DNA from: Parerythrobacter aestuarii
GTDB taxonomy: Bacteria; Pseudomonadota; Alphaproteobacteria; Sphingomonadales; Sphingomonadaceae
DNA: 64,000 nt
Direction: 5' to 3'
NCBI RefSeq assembly: GCF_030140925.1
Contig: NZ_JARBWD010000001.1
Span: 186,001-250,000, forward strand
Translations under genes and position numbers: made by a program
Notes under the pieces: model-generated
What the model was told of the DNA's origin: nothing
Databases searched by the model: none
What the model saw: only the letters and a program-made list of their open reading frames with translations
In this document: piece after piece, positions 50,997 to 59,830 of the stretch
How the letters are laid out: every line of letters begins with the position of its first letter
Position numbering within the stretch: the first letter of the stretch is position 1

Positions 50997-51589
50997 ACAA
51001 ACCTCGCATCATCGGGCTTACCGGTTCCATCGGCATGGGCAAATCTACCGTGGCCGCGATGTTCGAAGCCGCCGGCGTACCGGTGTTCGATGCCGATGCC
51101 GAGGTCCGCGGCATGCAGGGGCCGGAGGGCGAGTTGATCGACGCTATCGAAGCCGCCTTTCCCGGCTCGACCGGGTCCGAAGGGGTCAAGCGCGAAGCAT
51201 TGGGGGCGCAGGTGTTCGCCGACAAGGCAGCGCTTGCCCGGCTCGAAGCGCTCATTCATCCGGCGGTAGGCAAGAAGCGCAAGGCTTTCCTTTTCGAACA
51301 TGCGGACAAGCCGATGGTGGTGTTCGACATCCCGCTGCTGTTCGAGAAGGGCGGGCTCGAAGCAGTCGATACAGTGGTGGTCGTTTCTGCCCCGGCCGAT
51401 GCCCAGCGCGAACGGGTATTGGCTCGCCCAGGCATGACAGAGCAGAAGTTCGAGCACATCCTCTCATTGCAGGTTCCCGATGCGGAAAAGCGCGCCCGGG
51501 CGGACTATGTGATCGATACTGGCAGGTCACTGGCGGAGACGGGCGAAGAGGTTGCAGCGCTCATCGCGCGACTTGAACAGGGACAATGA
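50993..51589 (+). CDS. coaE: Dephospho-CoA kinase
   Basis: Last step of coenzyme A synthesis. 198 residues with P-loop LTGSIGMGKSTVA, DADAEVRGM (the usual Asp-Ala-Asp), the LIHPAVGKKRKAFL helix and VFDIPLLFEKGG. Its ATG overlaps aroE by 4 bp; dnaQ follows after 45 bp in the order aroE-coaE-dnaQ that is conserved at alphaproteobacterial origins. Confidence 0.96.
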   Translation: MNKPRIIGLTGSIGMGKSTVAAMFEAAGVPVFDADAEVRGMQGPEGELIDAIEAAFPGSTGSEGVKREALGAQVFADKAALARLEALIHPAVGKKRKAFLFEHADKPMVVFDIPLLFEKGGLEAVDTVVVVSAPADAQRERVLARPGMTEQKFEHILSLQVPDAEKRARADYVIDTGRSLAETGEEVAALIARLEQGQ

Positions 51590-51634
51590 TCAGCCCCCTT
51601 GCAGACTCGCGAGGATGGGTGAATAGTATTCCCA

Positions 51635-52324
51635 ATGCGTGAAATTGTGTTCGATACGGAAACCACCGGCCTCGATCCCAAGACGGGTGACCGGATGGTC
51701 GAAATCGGCTGCGTGGAACTGTTTAACCGGATGCCGACCGGTGAGACCTTCCACGCCTATTACAACCCCGAACGCGATATGCCCTCGGCAGCCGAAGAGG
51801 TGCATGGCCTGTCCTCTGCCTTCCTGTCTGAGAAGCCGATCTTTGCCGATGGTGCCCAGGCACTCCTGGAGTTCCTCGGCGATGCCCCGCTGGTGGCGCA
51901 TAATGCGGGCTTCGACTTCGGCTTCCTCAACAACGAGCTGGCACTCGTGGGCCGCGAGCCGATCGACATGGGCCGCATGGTCGATACAGTCGCGATTGCT
52001 CGCAAGAAGCATCCCGGTGCCAAGGTTTCGCTTGATGCGCTTTGCAGCCGTTATGGTGTGGATCGCAGCCACCGCGTCAAGCATGGTGCGTTGCTCGATG
52101 CAGAATTGCTGGCGCAGGTCTATCTTGAGTTGCTTGGTGGTCGCCAGATCGGCCTGACGCTCGATGCCGAAGCGAAGCGGACAGCGGCTGCGGACACCAC
52201 ACCGAACATGGAAAAGATCGAGCGGATTTTCCGTGCACCTCGTCCGCATGCGGCGAGTGCGGAGGAACTCGCCCGGCACAAGGCTTTTATGGAAGGGATC
52301 GAATCCCCACTTTGGAATAACTAG
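51635..52324 (+). CDS. dnaQ: DNA polymerase III epsilon subunit (3'-5' exonuclease)
   Basis: Proofreading exonuclease of the replicative polymerase, 229 residues. Exo I is VFDTETTGLDP, Exo II is VAHNAGFDFGFLNNEL and Exo III is KHGALLDAELLAQVYLEL, all with acidic and His residues intact. The C-terminal 60 residues should bind DnaE. Co-oriented with coaE. Confidence 0.96.
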   Translation: MREIVFDTETTGLDPKTGDRMVEIGCVELFNRMPTGETFHAYYNPERDMPSAAEEVHGLSSAFLSEKPIFADGAQALLEFLGDAPLVAHNAGFDFGFLNNELALVGREPIDMGRMVDTVAIARKKHPGAKVSLDALCSRYGVDRSHRVKHGALLDAELLAQVYLELLGGRQIGLTLDAEAKRTAAADTTPNMEKIERIFRAPRPHAASAEELARHKAFMEGIESPLWNN

Positions 52325-52380
52325 CGTTAACCCAGCAGGTATACGCTGCGAGTCGCACAACGATAAGGAGACAGGCGTCG

Positions 52381-52953
52381 ATGGATATTCGCGTTTCGGG
52401 CCACCAGATGGACACAGGTACTGCTCTCCAGGATCACGCTTCCGACCGCCTCAACGCCATCGTCGAGAAATATTTCAACCGAGCGCTTTCATCGCATGTG
52501 ACTTTTGGCAAGGCTCCCGCCGGTGCCTTTGCCTGTGACATCGTGACTCACGTGATGCAGGGTCTGGTGCTCAAGGCGCACGGCGAAGCGCACGATGCGC
52601 ATCTGGCGTTGGATGCTGCGGCAGAGAAGATCGACAAGCAGTTGCGCCGCTACAAGCGTCGGCTCCAGGATCGCCATGCGCAGACCGCGCACGCGCTCAA
52701 GGAAGAGGAAGCAGCTTACAGGATCTTTGCTGCCCCGGAACCCGACGAGCCCGAGGAAGTCGCTGGTGGCGATGCCCCGCTGGTGGTGGCAGAAACCAAA
52801 GTCGACATTCCGGAAGCCTCTGTGGCAGATGCCGTCATGATGCTCGACTTGCGCGACACCAACGCGATGTTTTTCAAAAATGCTGGCACCGGACGGCATA
52901 ATATGGTCTATCGCCGCCGCGATGGTTCGATCGGCTGGGTCGAGCCGCACTGA
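52381..52953 (+). CDS. hpf: Long-form ribosome hibernation-promoting factor
   Basis: HPF/RaiA-like protein of 190 residues. Residues 1-105 form the ribosome-binding domain (MDIRVSGHQMDTGTALQDHA..., KIDKQLRRYKRRLQDR), and the C-terminus (VMMLDLRDTNAMFFKNAGTGRHNMVYRRRDG) is the dimerisation domain of the long form that makes 100S ribosomes. AAGGAGA precedes the ATG. ptsN follows, as with rpoN-linked hpf genes in other proteobacteria. Confidence 0.95.
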   Translation: MDIRVSGHQMDTGTALQDHASDRLNAIVEKYFNRALSSHVTFGKAPAGAFACDIVTHVMQGLVLKAHGEAHDAHLALDAAAEKIDKQLRRYKRRLQDRHAQTAHALKEEEAAYRIFAAPEPDEPEEVAGGDAPLVVAETKVDIPEASVADAVMMLDLRDTNAMFFKNAGTGRHNMVYRRRDGSIGWVEPH

Positions 52954-53055
52954 AGAGATCAACCGACCGAGCGAGGAACACGCTCCCCCACTGCGCTGAG
53001 CCAAGCCCCGCAGTAACCCGCGCTCGCAATACGACAGGCAAGTTTTCGAATACCC

Positions 53056-53517
53056 ATGGACGCATTGTTTTTGTTTCCCCCGGAAGCCGTGGCGAGTGTC
53101 GCGGCTGGCAGCAAGGCTGATATTCTCGCCTTGCTGGCGGATCATCTTGCCACGACATATGGGCTCAACCGAGACGTGGTTCTGGAGGGGCTGGAAGAGC
53201 GCGAGAAGCTGGGCAGTACCGGTTTTGGCCGCGGAGTCGCCTTGCCGCATGCGCGGATTGAAGGATTGAGCAGGCCAGTTACGGCCTTGCTGCGGCTCGA
53301 TACGCCGTGCGATTTCGACGCGGCCGACGGAATGCCGGTCGATCTTGTGTTTGGCCTGCTCTCACCCGTCAATGCCGGAGCAACGCATTTGCATGCGCTG
53401 GCCGCAATCTCGCGGCTTGTTCGCGATGATGACACGCATCAACGGTTGGCAGAGGCGCCCGATAGTGAAGCGCTGTATGCCCTGATCACCAATGCGGTGG
53501 ATCGTGACGCAGCCTGA
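53056..53517 (+). CDS. ptsN: PTS IIA-like nitrogen regulatory protein
   Basis: EIIA-Ntr protein of 153 residues; phospho-site His65 in GVALPHARIEGL. LGSTGFGRG and VFGLLSPVNAGATHLHALAAISRLVRD are the PTS_EIIA_2 core. It relays phosphate from PTSP-NPr to regulate potassium, nitrogen or stress signalling. Follows hpf after 102 bp; its end overlaps the thioesterase start. Confidence 0.94.
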   Translation: MDALFLFPPEAVASVAAGSKADILALLADHLATTYGLNRDVVLEGLEEREKLGSTGFGRGVALPHARIEGLSRPVTALLRLDTPCDFDAADGMPVDLVFGLLSPVNAGATHLHALAAISRLVRDDDTHQRLAEAPDSEALYALITNAVDRDAA

Positions 53518-53974
53518 TGATGGCAGTGGGGCGGCGCTCCACTACCGGGCGCTTGAGCGCCTCTACGCCTCCGCACCGATCAACCAGCTATTCAAATCTC
53601 AGCTTGCGATCGAAGAGCGGGGACGCTCACGGATAGAGTTCGAGGTGTCCGAACAGTCTTACCATGCCGCCGGTGCGGCGCATGGCACGATCTATTTCAA
53701 GATGCTCGATGATGCGGCTTTCTATGCCGCCAATACGCTGGTGACCGACCGTTTCCTGCTGACAACCTCTTTCAACCTCCATTTCACCAAGCCGGTTCGC
53801 ACCGGCAAGGTGATAGCAGAAGGTCGCTGGGTCAGTGGCAAGCGGCGTGTCTTCGTAGCCGAATCGCGCCTTGTGGACGATGAAGGCGAGGAGATCGGTC
53901 GAGGCACCGGCACTTTCATGCGGTCGCACATCGCGCTGTCGGGCTTGCCCGGCTATTCCCCCAACGCACCATGA
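53504..53974 (+). CDS. PaaI-type hotdog thioesterase
   Basis: Single hotdog-fold thioesterase of about 156 residues. Seen: YHAAGAAHGTIYFKMLDDAAFYAANT (the long hotdog helix with a conserved acidic residue), FLLTTSFNLHFTKPVRTGKVIAEGRWV and the terminal IGRGTGTFMRS. Acyl-CoA hydrolysis is expected, substrate unknown. Starts inside ptsN: GTG at 53504 or ATG at 53492, neither with a strong ribosome site. Ends in ATGA with the DUF1491 gene. Confidence 0.85.
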   Translation: MTQPDDGSGAALHYRALERLYASAPINQLFKSQLAIEERGRSRIEFEVSEQSYHAAGAAHGTIYFKMLDDAAFYAANTLVTDRFLLTTSFNLHFTKPVRTGKVIAEGRWVSGKRRVFVAESRLVDDEGEEIGRGTGTFMRSHIALSGLPGYSPNAP

Positions 53975-54312
53975 GCGGCGATTCACGTCTCCCTGCTCAC
54001 CTCGAGATCTCTGCGCTGATTCGACTTGTCGAAACCACGGGCGGATTTGCGACTGTGCTTGCCAAAGGCGAGCGGGATGCCGGTACAATCTTGCTGGTTA
54101 CACAAGAAAATGGCCGGAACGCGCAACTTTATGAAAGGATGCCACAGCTCGATGGAGGCCGCGCATGGACGCTTGTGCGCAAACAAGATACTGAAAAACC
54201 GAATGATTTTAGCGATTATCTCGATCGGCGACGAAAACAGGACAGCGATGTCTGGATTTTGGAGGCAGATATCGCGGATGGCGCACAGTTCGTCGAAAGT
54301 CTGCCGCGTTAA
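53971..54312 (+). CDS. DUF1491 family protein
   Basis: A 113-residue cytosolic protein of the alphaproteobacterial DUF1491 family: LEISALIRLVETTGGFATVLAKGERDAG (cut here) and YLDRRRKQDSDVWILEADIAD are recognisable. Function unknown. Its ATG overlaps the thioesterase stop (ATGA), and its TAA stop lies inside the palindromic sequence at 54309-54331. Confidence 0.85.
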   Translation: MSGDSRLPAHLEISALIRLVETTGGFATVLAKGERDAGTILLVTQENGRNAQLYERMPQLDGGRAWTLVRKQDTEKPNDFSDYLDRRRKQDSDVWILEADIADGAQFVESLPR

Positions 54313-54331
54313 GTTGACTTAAACGTCAACT
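54312..54331. promoter_or_regulatory. Inverted repeat AGTTGAC-N6-GTCAACT
   Basis: Perfect 7-bp arms separated by TTAAAC, starting at the last base of the DUF1491 stop codon. An overlapping second palindrome, TTAAGT-TG-ACTTAA, occupies 54309-54322. It is 185 bp before the SleB start. There is no T-run, so it is not an ordinary terminator; an operator is possible. Confidence 0.4.
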
Positions 54332-54515
54332 ACCCTATTTGGCCCGCCAGCTTCCAGGTGCGCAGGCGGCGCGACGGCATTTCGGTCGTTACGCAAGCAC
54401 GCAGACGGGGGGCGGCCGGCAGGCCCAAACACGAACCAACCACAAGCTATCGCGAACAACGCGGACACGGTTCCAGCCTGCGTCGGGTGCGCTCACCGCA
54501 CAGTAACTGAGTTCA

Positions 54516-55166
54516 ATGAGTCGTAAGACCCACCTTGTGGGCGTTGCCGCGATTGTCGCGGGCGCCGTCATGATCGTTGGCACTTCCGAAGTTTCGGGCG
54601 CCAATGCGCAACAGGCAGACGTGGCCCCCACCACTGATGCTCCCCTGGTCGATGAGACCGTTCCGGTGTTCGTTTCGGAAGAAGTGGTCCAACCCATTCC
54701 GGAATCCGGCACCGAACCGAGCGTGCAGACCGAAGCTCCAGTCGATGCGGCCTCGCTGCACGACCTGCTGGCGCGGATGGATACTCCCGGTGAGCTTTCG
54801 CGGCAGATGGAATGCCTGGCCGGAGCGATCTATTTCGAATCGCGCGGCGAGCCGGTCAACGGCCAGTTGGCTGTGGCACAGGTGATCATCAACCGCGCGG
54901 AATCGGATGTCTTCCCGTCGGACTATTGCGGCGTCGTCTACCAGAAATCGCAGTTCTCCTTCGTCAAGGGTGGCCGGATGCCGCGGATCGCGCGCAGCTC
55001 GGCATCGTGGCAAAATGCCAAGAAGATTGCCCGCATTGCCCATGAAGGGCTTTGGGAAAGTGAAGCTCAGGATTCGCTCTACTTCCACGCGAAGTACGTG
55101 AAGCCGAAGTGGAGCTATCGCAAGCAGACCCGTGCGACGATCAAGACGCACATCTTCTACCGCTAG
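54516..55166 (+). CDS. Cell-wall hydrolase, SleB family
   Basis: Exported 216-residue protein with a signal peptide (VAAIVAGAVMIVGTSEVSG), a Pro/Glu/Thr-rich linker and a C-terminal Hydrolase_2/SleB domain: CLAGAIYFESRGEPVNGQLAVAQVIINR (catalytic Glu in YFESRGE, cut here), DYCGVVYQKSQFSF and LYFHAKYVKPKW. SleB-type enzymes are lytic transglycosylases. Non-sporulating alphaproteobacteria use them for wall remodelling. A strong terminator follows at 55229-55262. Confidence 0.92.
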   Translation: MSRKTHLVGVAAIVAGAVMIVGTSEVSGANAQQADVAPTTDAPLVDETVPVFVSEEVVQPIPESGTEPSVQTEAPVDAASLHDLLARMDTPGELSRQMECLAGAIYFESRGEPVNGQLAVAQVIINRAESDVFPSDYCGVVYQKSQFSFVKGGRMPRIARSSASWQNAKKIARIAHEGLWESEAQDSLYFHAKYVKPKWSYRKQTRATIKTHIFYR

Positions 55167-55180
55167 GATTTCAGCGAGCT

Positions 55181-55218
55181 AAAACCCCGCCCACGCGCCT
55201 CCCCGCGTTCGGGCAGGG
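55181..55218 (-). terminator. Terminator for the xth transcript
   Basis: On the minus strand CCCTGCCC pairs with GGGCGGGG (8 bp, one wobble) across an 18-base loop and is followed by TTTT. It stands 58 bp past the xth stop, back to back with the plus-strand terminator. Confidence 0.6.
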
Positions 55219-55228
55219 TCGCAGGGAG

Positions 55229-55262
55229 CCCCTTCGTGTCCGACGGGACGCGGAGGGGTTTT
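55229..55262 (+). terminator. Terminator after the SleB gene
   Basis: CCCCTTCGTGTCC (55229-55241) pairs with GGACGCGGAGGGG (55246-55258) as a 13-bp stem with two G-T wobbles and a GACG loop, then TTTT. It is 63 bp after the SleB stop. Confidence 0.8.
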
Positions 55263-55275
55263 CGCTATCTGGGGT

Positions 55276-56064
55276 TCAATCTGAAGCGATCTCCACCCAC
55301 ACCGGGGTGTGGTCGCTGGCTTTCTCACGCCCGCGATATTCCTTGTCGACACCGGTGGCGACGAGCCGGTCGGCCAGTTCGGGCGACAGCAGGCAATGGT
55401 CGATCCGGAACCCATGATCGCGCTGCCACGCGCCGCGCTGGTAGTCCCAATAGGTCCAGACGCCCCCGCGCGGATTGAGCGTGTTCACCGCATCGGTCCA
55501 GCCATCGGCCAGCAGCCGGTGATAGGCATCGCGCGATTCGGGCTGCATCAGCGCATCGTCCTGCATGGCCTTGGGCGACCACACATCCTTGTCTTCCGGG
55601 ATGACATTGAAGTCGCCGGTAACGATGGTCGGTTGTTCGCTCGCCCACAGCTCGGCCATGCGTGCGCGCAGTTTTTCCATCCAGGCCAGCTTGTAGTCGA
55701 ACTTGGGCCCCGGGTGCGGGTTGCCGTTGGGCAAATAGAGGCAGGCGATACGCACGCCGTTGACGTCGGCTTCGAGATAGCGGGCCTGTTCGCCTTCGCC
55801 CTCCTTTGGGCCATCGATCCCCAGGCCGCGCTGCTTCTCCTCCGGCTTCACACCGTCAGCGAGGATCGCGACGCCATTGAAGGCCTTCTGGCCGTGCCAG
55901 ATCGCATGATAGCCGATCTTTTCGAATTCCTCAGCGGGGAAGCCATCGTCCTGACTCTTGATTTCCTGCAGGCAGGCGACGGTGGGCCGGGTTTCCTCGA
56001 GCCATTCGATGAGACGCGGCAGCCGCGCCTTGATGCCGTTGATGTTGAATGTGGCGATCCGCAT
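55276..56064 (-). CDS. xth: Exodeoxyribonuclease III
   Basis: AP endonuclease and 3'-5' exonuclease of base excision repair, 262 residues. MRIATFNINGIKARLPRL, CLQEIKSQD (catalytic Glu), VTGDFNVIPEDKD, GFRIDHCLLSP and the final ASDHTPVWVEI (catalytic Asp-His) are all intact. Lies 10 bp after erpA on the same strand, forming a CBS-erpA-xth run. Confidence 0.96.
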   Translation of the reverse strand: MRIATFNINGIKARLPRLIEWLEETRPTVACLQEIKSQDDGFPAEEFEKIGYHAIWHGQKAFNGVAILADGVKPEEKQRGLGIDGPKEGEGEQARYLEADVNGVRIACLYLPNGNPHPGPKFDYKLAWMEKLRARMAELWASEQPTIVTGDFNVIPEDKDVWSPKAMQDDALMQPESRDAYHRLLADGWTDAVNTLNPRGGVWTYWDYQRGAWQRDHGFRIDHCLLSPELADRLVATGVDKEYRGREKASDHTPVWVEIASD

Positions 56065-56074
56065 GCAGCGGACC

Positions 56075-56404
56075 TTAGATGCCGAAGCTCGAACCGCAAC
56101 CGCAACCTGCGGCAGCTTGCGGGTTTTCGACCCGGAACGCCGCGCCGCCTAGCGATTCAACGAAATCGACGATCGAGCCTGCCACCAGATCGAGGCTGAT
56201 CGGATCGACCACCAGCTTGACTCCTCCGGTCTCGCTTTGTGCATCGTCGCGGTCGGCAGCGTCGGCCAGTTCGAACTTGTACTGGAAACCCGAGCACCCC
56301 CCGCCCTCGACAGCGAGGCGCAGGATCGCAGGCTTGCCTTGCTTGTCGGCGATCCAGCGCACGCGCTTGGCGGCGGCTTCCGTCAGGGCGGGAGTCGTTG
56401 TCAT
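56075..56404 (-). CDS. erpA: Iron-sulfur cluster insertion protein ErpA (HesB/IscA type)
   Basis: A-type Fe-S carrier of 109 residues. The three cysteines are present in VEGGGCSGFQY and AAGCGCGSSFGI, the classic C-x(n)-C-G-C pattern. ATG 56404 gives MTTTPALTEAAAKRV; the frame continues upstream without support. Between a CBS protein and xth on the minus strand. Confidence 0.93.
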   Translation of the reverse strand: MTTTPALTEAAAKRVRWIADKQGKPAILRLAVEGGGCSGFQYKFELADAADRDDAQSETGGVKLVVDPISLDLVAGSIVDFVESLGGAAFRVENPQAAAGCGCGSSFGI

Positions 56405-56435
56405 GCTGTCGATGTAGGGTCTTGCCCGACCACTC

Positions 56436-56867
56436 TCAAGCGGTCTGGATATAATCGCGCATGGCCTGTGCCTCATGTTCGACTTCATCGATGCGCGATT
56501 TGACCAGGTCTCCAATCGACAGGAAGCCGACGAAGGCTCCGTTGTCAGTGACTGGAAGGTGGCGAATGCGACGCCGAGTCATAAGCGCCAACGCTTCCAA
56601 GACCGTGGTGGACTTTTCGACGGTGATCGCAGGAGCCGTCATGACTTGGCCAACGAGCTTTTCGAGGCAGGACGTGCCTTCATCTGCCATGCGGTAAACC
56701 ACATCGCGTTCGGAGAAAATCCCTGCAACCGAACCGTTCTCCATAACCGGCAAGGCGCCGATCCGCTTGCTGGCGAGGATTGCTATCGCCTCGCTCACCG
56801 GCTGGCCTGCATTGCAGGTGACGATCTCGGACGCGTTCCGTCCTGCAATAAGCTGAGCGATTTCCAT
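56436..56867 (-). CDS. CBS-domain pair protein
   Basis: Stand-alone Bateman module of 143 residues with two CBS repeats (VSEAIAILASKRIGALPVMENGSVAGIFSERDVV, cut here, and VLEALALMTRRRIRHLPVTDNGAFVGFLSIGDLV, cut here). These bind adenine nucleotides and sense energy charge; the target is unknown. AAGGAGG lies 9 nt before ATG 56867. It is divergent from the small membrane protein gene. Confidence 0.9.
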   Translation of the reverse strand: MEIAQLIAGRNASEIVTCNAGQPVSEAIAILASKRIGALPVMENGSVAGIFSERDVVYRMADEGTSCLEKLVGQVMTAPAITVEKSTTVLEALALMTRRRIRHLPVTDNGAFVGFLSIGDLVKSRIDEVEHEAQAMRDYIQTA

Positions 56868-56967
56868 GGCGAACCTCCTTCCACCTACACCGCAAACATG
56901 CCACGGAACGCCCGATTTGGCGAATCGTTGTAGTAATATCGATCTCCCCGCCGCGCAGGACCCTCTC

Positions 56968-57261
56968 ATGCTGCCCAAGTCCCCTCTCGAAGACCCGGAG
57001 AACGCCGCCTACGCTTGGGCGCGTTATCGCCGGCTGATGCGCTTCATGTTCCTTGCCACGCTCGGTGTGGTCGTGATTGCCATGGCGCTGCTCTATACCC
57101 AGAACGACAATCTCTCGCCGCACTTCTTCATCGCTGTGGCACTGGGAATCGGTTTCTCGATGATGCTGATGAGCGCACTGATGGGGCTGGTATTCCTCTC
57201 CAACGGAACCGGGCATGACGAATCCGTCGACAACCGCCTGCCACGCCACGACGAGGATTAG
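56968..57261 (+). CDS. Small two-helix membrane protein
   Basis: A 97-residue inner-membrane protein with two predicted helices (FMFLATLGVVVIAMALLY and FFIAVALGIGFSMMLMSALMGL) and charged ends (LEDPENAAYAWARYRRL at the start, RLPRHDED at the end). Family recognised only as a conserved sphingomonad type. ATG 56968 has AGGA upstream. Its last 4 bp overlap the ferredoxin gene tail to tail. Confidence 0.75.
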   Translation: MLPKSPLEDPENAAYAWARYRRLMRFMFLATLGVVVIAMALLYTQNDNLSPHFFIAVALGIGFSMMLMSALMGLVFLSNGTGHDESVDNRLPRHDED

Positions 57262-57629
57262 CCGGGGATTGAGTGCAGCCGGTATTGCTCGACCGGCTTT
57301 CCGCCGATCAGGTGTTGCTGGATAATCGCTTCCAGCGCTTCCTCGTCACAGGAGTGGTACCAGACCCGATCTGGCCAGACGACAGCGATCGGCCCTGCCT
57401 CGCAGACCTGGAGGCAATCGGCCTTGGTCCGCTGCACCCCGCCTTGCCCGGCGAGACCCAGCTCCTTGAGTCGCCGCTTGAGGTACTTCCACGCCCGTTC
57501 ACCCTCTTCCCGGCGGCAGCATTTCTGCTTCTCCGACAGGCCGCACAGGAAGATGTGCCGTTCGATCGTCTCGCCACCGATCTTGGCGAGCGCACGGCCG
57601 GCTTTTCCCAGATCGCGAGAGGAGCTCAC
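57258..57629 (-). CDS. Thioredoxin-fold [2Fe-2S] ferredoxin
   Basis: A 123-residue ferredoxin of the thioredoxin-like (Aquifex Fd4 / NuoE-like) group. Cluster ligands fit HIFLCGLSEKQKCC and ADCLQVCEAGPIAVVWPDRVWY, i.e. C-x(8)-C then C-x3-C. The start is GTG 57629, overlapping the S9 peptidase stop as GTGA. A basic helical stretch (RAWKYLKRRLKELG) lies between the halves. Its redox partner is not evident. Confidence 0.88.
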   Translation of the reverse strand: MSSSRDLGKAGRALAKIGGETIERHIFLCGLSEKQKCCRREEGERAWKYLKRRLKELGLAGQGGVQRTKADCLQVCEAGPIAVVWPDRVWYHSCDEEALEAIIQQHLIGGKPVEQYRLHSIPG

Positions 57630-59764
57630 TCTTCCGGCGACTCGCCCAGCCAGCGTTCCAGCCACGCGAACACCGTGTCGTGCCATTGCAGCGAATTCTT
57701 CGCACCAAGCACCCAGTGGTTCTCTCCCGGGAATACCAGCAGTTGCGACGGGATCCCGCGTTCCTGCAAGGCGGTGAAGCTGGCAATGCCCTGGGTGTAG
57801 GGGACGCGGAAGTCCTTCTCACCCGTCACGACCAACATCGGCGTCTGCCACTTGTCGACGTGGTTCACCGGGTTCCATTTCTCGTAGAGTTCTTTTGATT
57901 CCTCGTAGGAACCGCCGAAATCCCAGCGCGGAAACCACAGTTCCTCGGTGGTGTAATAGAAGCTGCGCATGTCGAACAGGCCGTCATGCTGCACGATGCA
58001 CTTGAAGCGTTCAGGCCAGTTGCCGGCAATCCAGTTGACCATGTAGCCGCCGTAGCTGGCACCCATGGCGCAAGCCCGATCACCGTCGATCTGGGCATCG
58101 AGTTCGAGCGCGGCAGCGAGGCCTTTCTGCAGGTCTTCCAGCGGCTTGCCGCCCCAGTCCTTGTTGATCGCGTCGGTGAAGGCCTGCCCGTACCCGGTGC
58201 TCCCGTGGAAATCGACCGAGATCACCGCATAGCCCTGGCTGGCCAATACGCGCGGGTTCCACCGACTTGACCAGCCATCGTTGAACGAACCCTGCGGGCC
58301 GCCGTGGATATAAAGGATCGCCGGCATCGGACCGTCGTGGTTCTCCAGCTTGGTAATCTGGCCCCACACGGTGTCGCCATTCGCGCCGGCAAAGTTGAAG
58401 CGCGTGGTGACGGTGGAGGCCAGCGCCCCGACCTTGCCCGAAGCGACCTGCGTCAGCGGCTTGGCCTGCTGCCACTTGCTCGACAGGAACAGTTCCGCCG
58501 GCGCCCCGATCGAATCGCGGGTGAAGAGCAAGCGGCCTCCGGCGAGCGGGATCACATTGCCGATATGTGCTTCATTGCCGGCCATCAGGTCGAGCTTCTC
58601 GACCTTGCCGCTTTTCGGGTCGACCCGGAAGGCCGGCGTATCGAGCACGTCCTGCGCGGTGGCGACGATCCACTTGCTGTCCGGCGTCCATGCCAGCGAC
58701 CCAAAGCTGCGGTCGAAGTCCAGGGTCAGCGCGCGGGTTGTGCCGCTGCGAAGGTCGCGCAGCATGATGGTGAGCTTGTCCGCCTCGTAGGTCGGGCGCT
58801 CCATCGCGAGGTAGGCGAGGTACTTGCCGTCGGGTGAAGGCACAGGGCTGGTGTCAGTTGCCGCGTTGCCAGCGGTGAGGTTGGTCGGCCCACCGCCATT
58901 GAGGTCAGCGCGGTAGATGTCGAGATTGGTCGAGAGGGGCTCGGACTTACCGGCTTCGCGGGCAACGAAATAGACTGCGGAACCGTCAGGAGCCCAGGCA
59001 ATGTCCTCGCCACCGCCAAACGGCTTGGTCGGGGTGTCGCCCACAATTGAGGTCTTGTCCTCTGCCGGCCCGTCGAGCGCTTCACCGTCACCTACCGCCT
59101 TGCCGTCTTCGAGGCCGAAGACAAAGACGCGGCTGTAGGTGCCAGGCGTTTCCCAATCATCCCAGTGGCGCACGAAACCGTCATCGCCCTCGTAGAGTCG
59201 GCCATCGCCGGGCCCGGGCAGGTGGAAGGTTCCATCGTTGTCACAGCCAAAGGCTTCGCAATCGCGTGCGATCGATGCCCACAGCGCGATGTTGTTGCCA
59301 TCGGGCGAGAGTGCAAAACCGTCAATCGGGGTGCCGATATTGGTCACTTGCATCGGGCCCGTGACGTTTCCGTTTGCTTCAAGCGCGGCGCGCCAGACTT
59401 CGGTCGAACCGCTTTCGTCGCCGCTACCTTCGTCGGGGCGATCGGACAGGAAATAGAGGAAGTTGTCGGACCCGAACACGACCGAGGAAACCGAACCACC
59501 CAGATCCAGCTCGACCGGTGCGGATTCGAGATCGGTCAGACTGCGAAGATAGAGCTTGCTGCTCCTTTTGAGCGTTTCTTCGTCGGTAATTGTCACCGAG
59601 TAAACCGCGAATTGCCCGTCGCTGGATACGGTGGGGCTGCCCAACCGCGGCATGGTAACGAGGTCGCGTGCAGTCATGGGCGCGACTGCGTCCTGTGCCA
59701 GGAGCGGCGCGGAAAGCGAAGTTGCGAGGGCCAATGCCAGCGCAGTCCCGAGATGTTTTGTCAT
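57626..59764 (-). CDS. S9 family prolyl oligopeptidase, exported
   Basis: Serine peptidase of 712 residues with a signal peptide cleaved near SAPLLAQ, a beta-propeller (about 40-420, with repeated SPDG turns) and a C-terminal alpha/beta-hydrolase domain. Catalytic Ser is in AMGASYGGYMVNW, Asp in VTGEKDFRVPY, His in PGENHWVL. ILYIHGGPQGSF supplies the oxyanion hole. Acts on short peptides in the periplasm or at the surface. ATG 59764 gives the signal peptide. Downstream of popZ by 66 bp. Confidence 0.94.
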   Translation of the reverse strand: MTKHLGTALALALATSLSAPLLAQDAVAPMTARDLVTMPRLGSPTVSSDGQFAVYSVTITDEETLKRSSKLYLRSLTDLESAPVELDLGGSVSSVVFGSDNFLYFLSDRPDEGSGDESGSTEVWRAALEANGNVTGPMQVTNIGTPIDGFALSPDGNNIALWASIARDCEAFGCDNDGTFHLPGPGDGRLYEGDDGFVRHWDDWETPGTYSRVFVFGLEDGKAVGDGEALDGPAEDKTSIVGDTPTKPFGGGEDIAWAPDGSAVYFVAREAGKSEPLSTNLDIYRADLNGGGPTNLTAGNAATDTSPVPSPDGKYLAYLAMERPTYEADKLTIMLRDLRSGTTRALTLDFDRSFGSLAWTPDSKWIVATAQDVLDTPAFRVDPKSGKVEKLDLMAGNEAHIGNVIPLAGGRLLFTRDSIGAPAELFLSSKWQQAKPLTQVASGKVGALASTVTTRFNFAGANGDTVWGQITKLENHDGPMPAILYIHGGPQGSFNDGWSSRWNPRVLASQGYAVISVDFHGSTGYGQAFTDAINKDWGGKPLEDLQKGLAAALELDAQIDGDRACAMGASYGGYMVNWIAGNWPERFKCIVQHDGLFDMRSFYYTTEELWFPRWDFGGSYEESKELYEKWNPVNHVDKWQTPMLVVTGEKDFRVPYTQGIASFTALQERGIPSQLLVFPGENHWVLGAKNSLQWHDTVFAWLERWLGESPEE

Positions 59765-59830
59765 GGCGCGCAGGTCTAAGCCTTCAGCCGCGCGCTGCAA
59801 GGGATTTCCTGAAGCCCGTGGGCTTGGGCG

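Noticed and set aside
54309..54322. TTAA-N6-TTAA as a CtrA site
   Set aside because: Spacing is six and the sequence is better described as a symmetrical palindrome.
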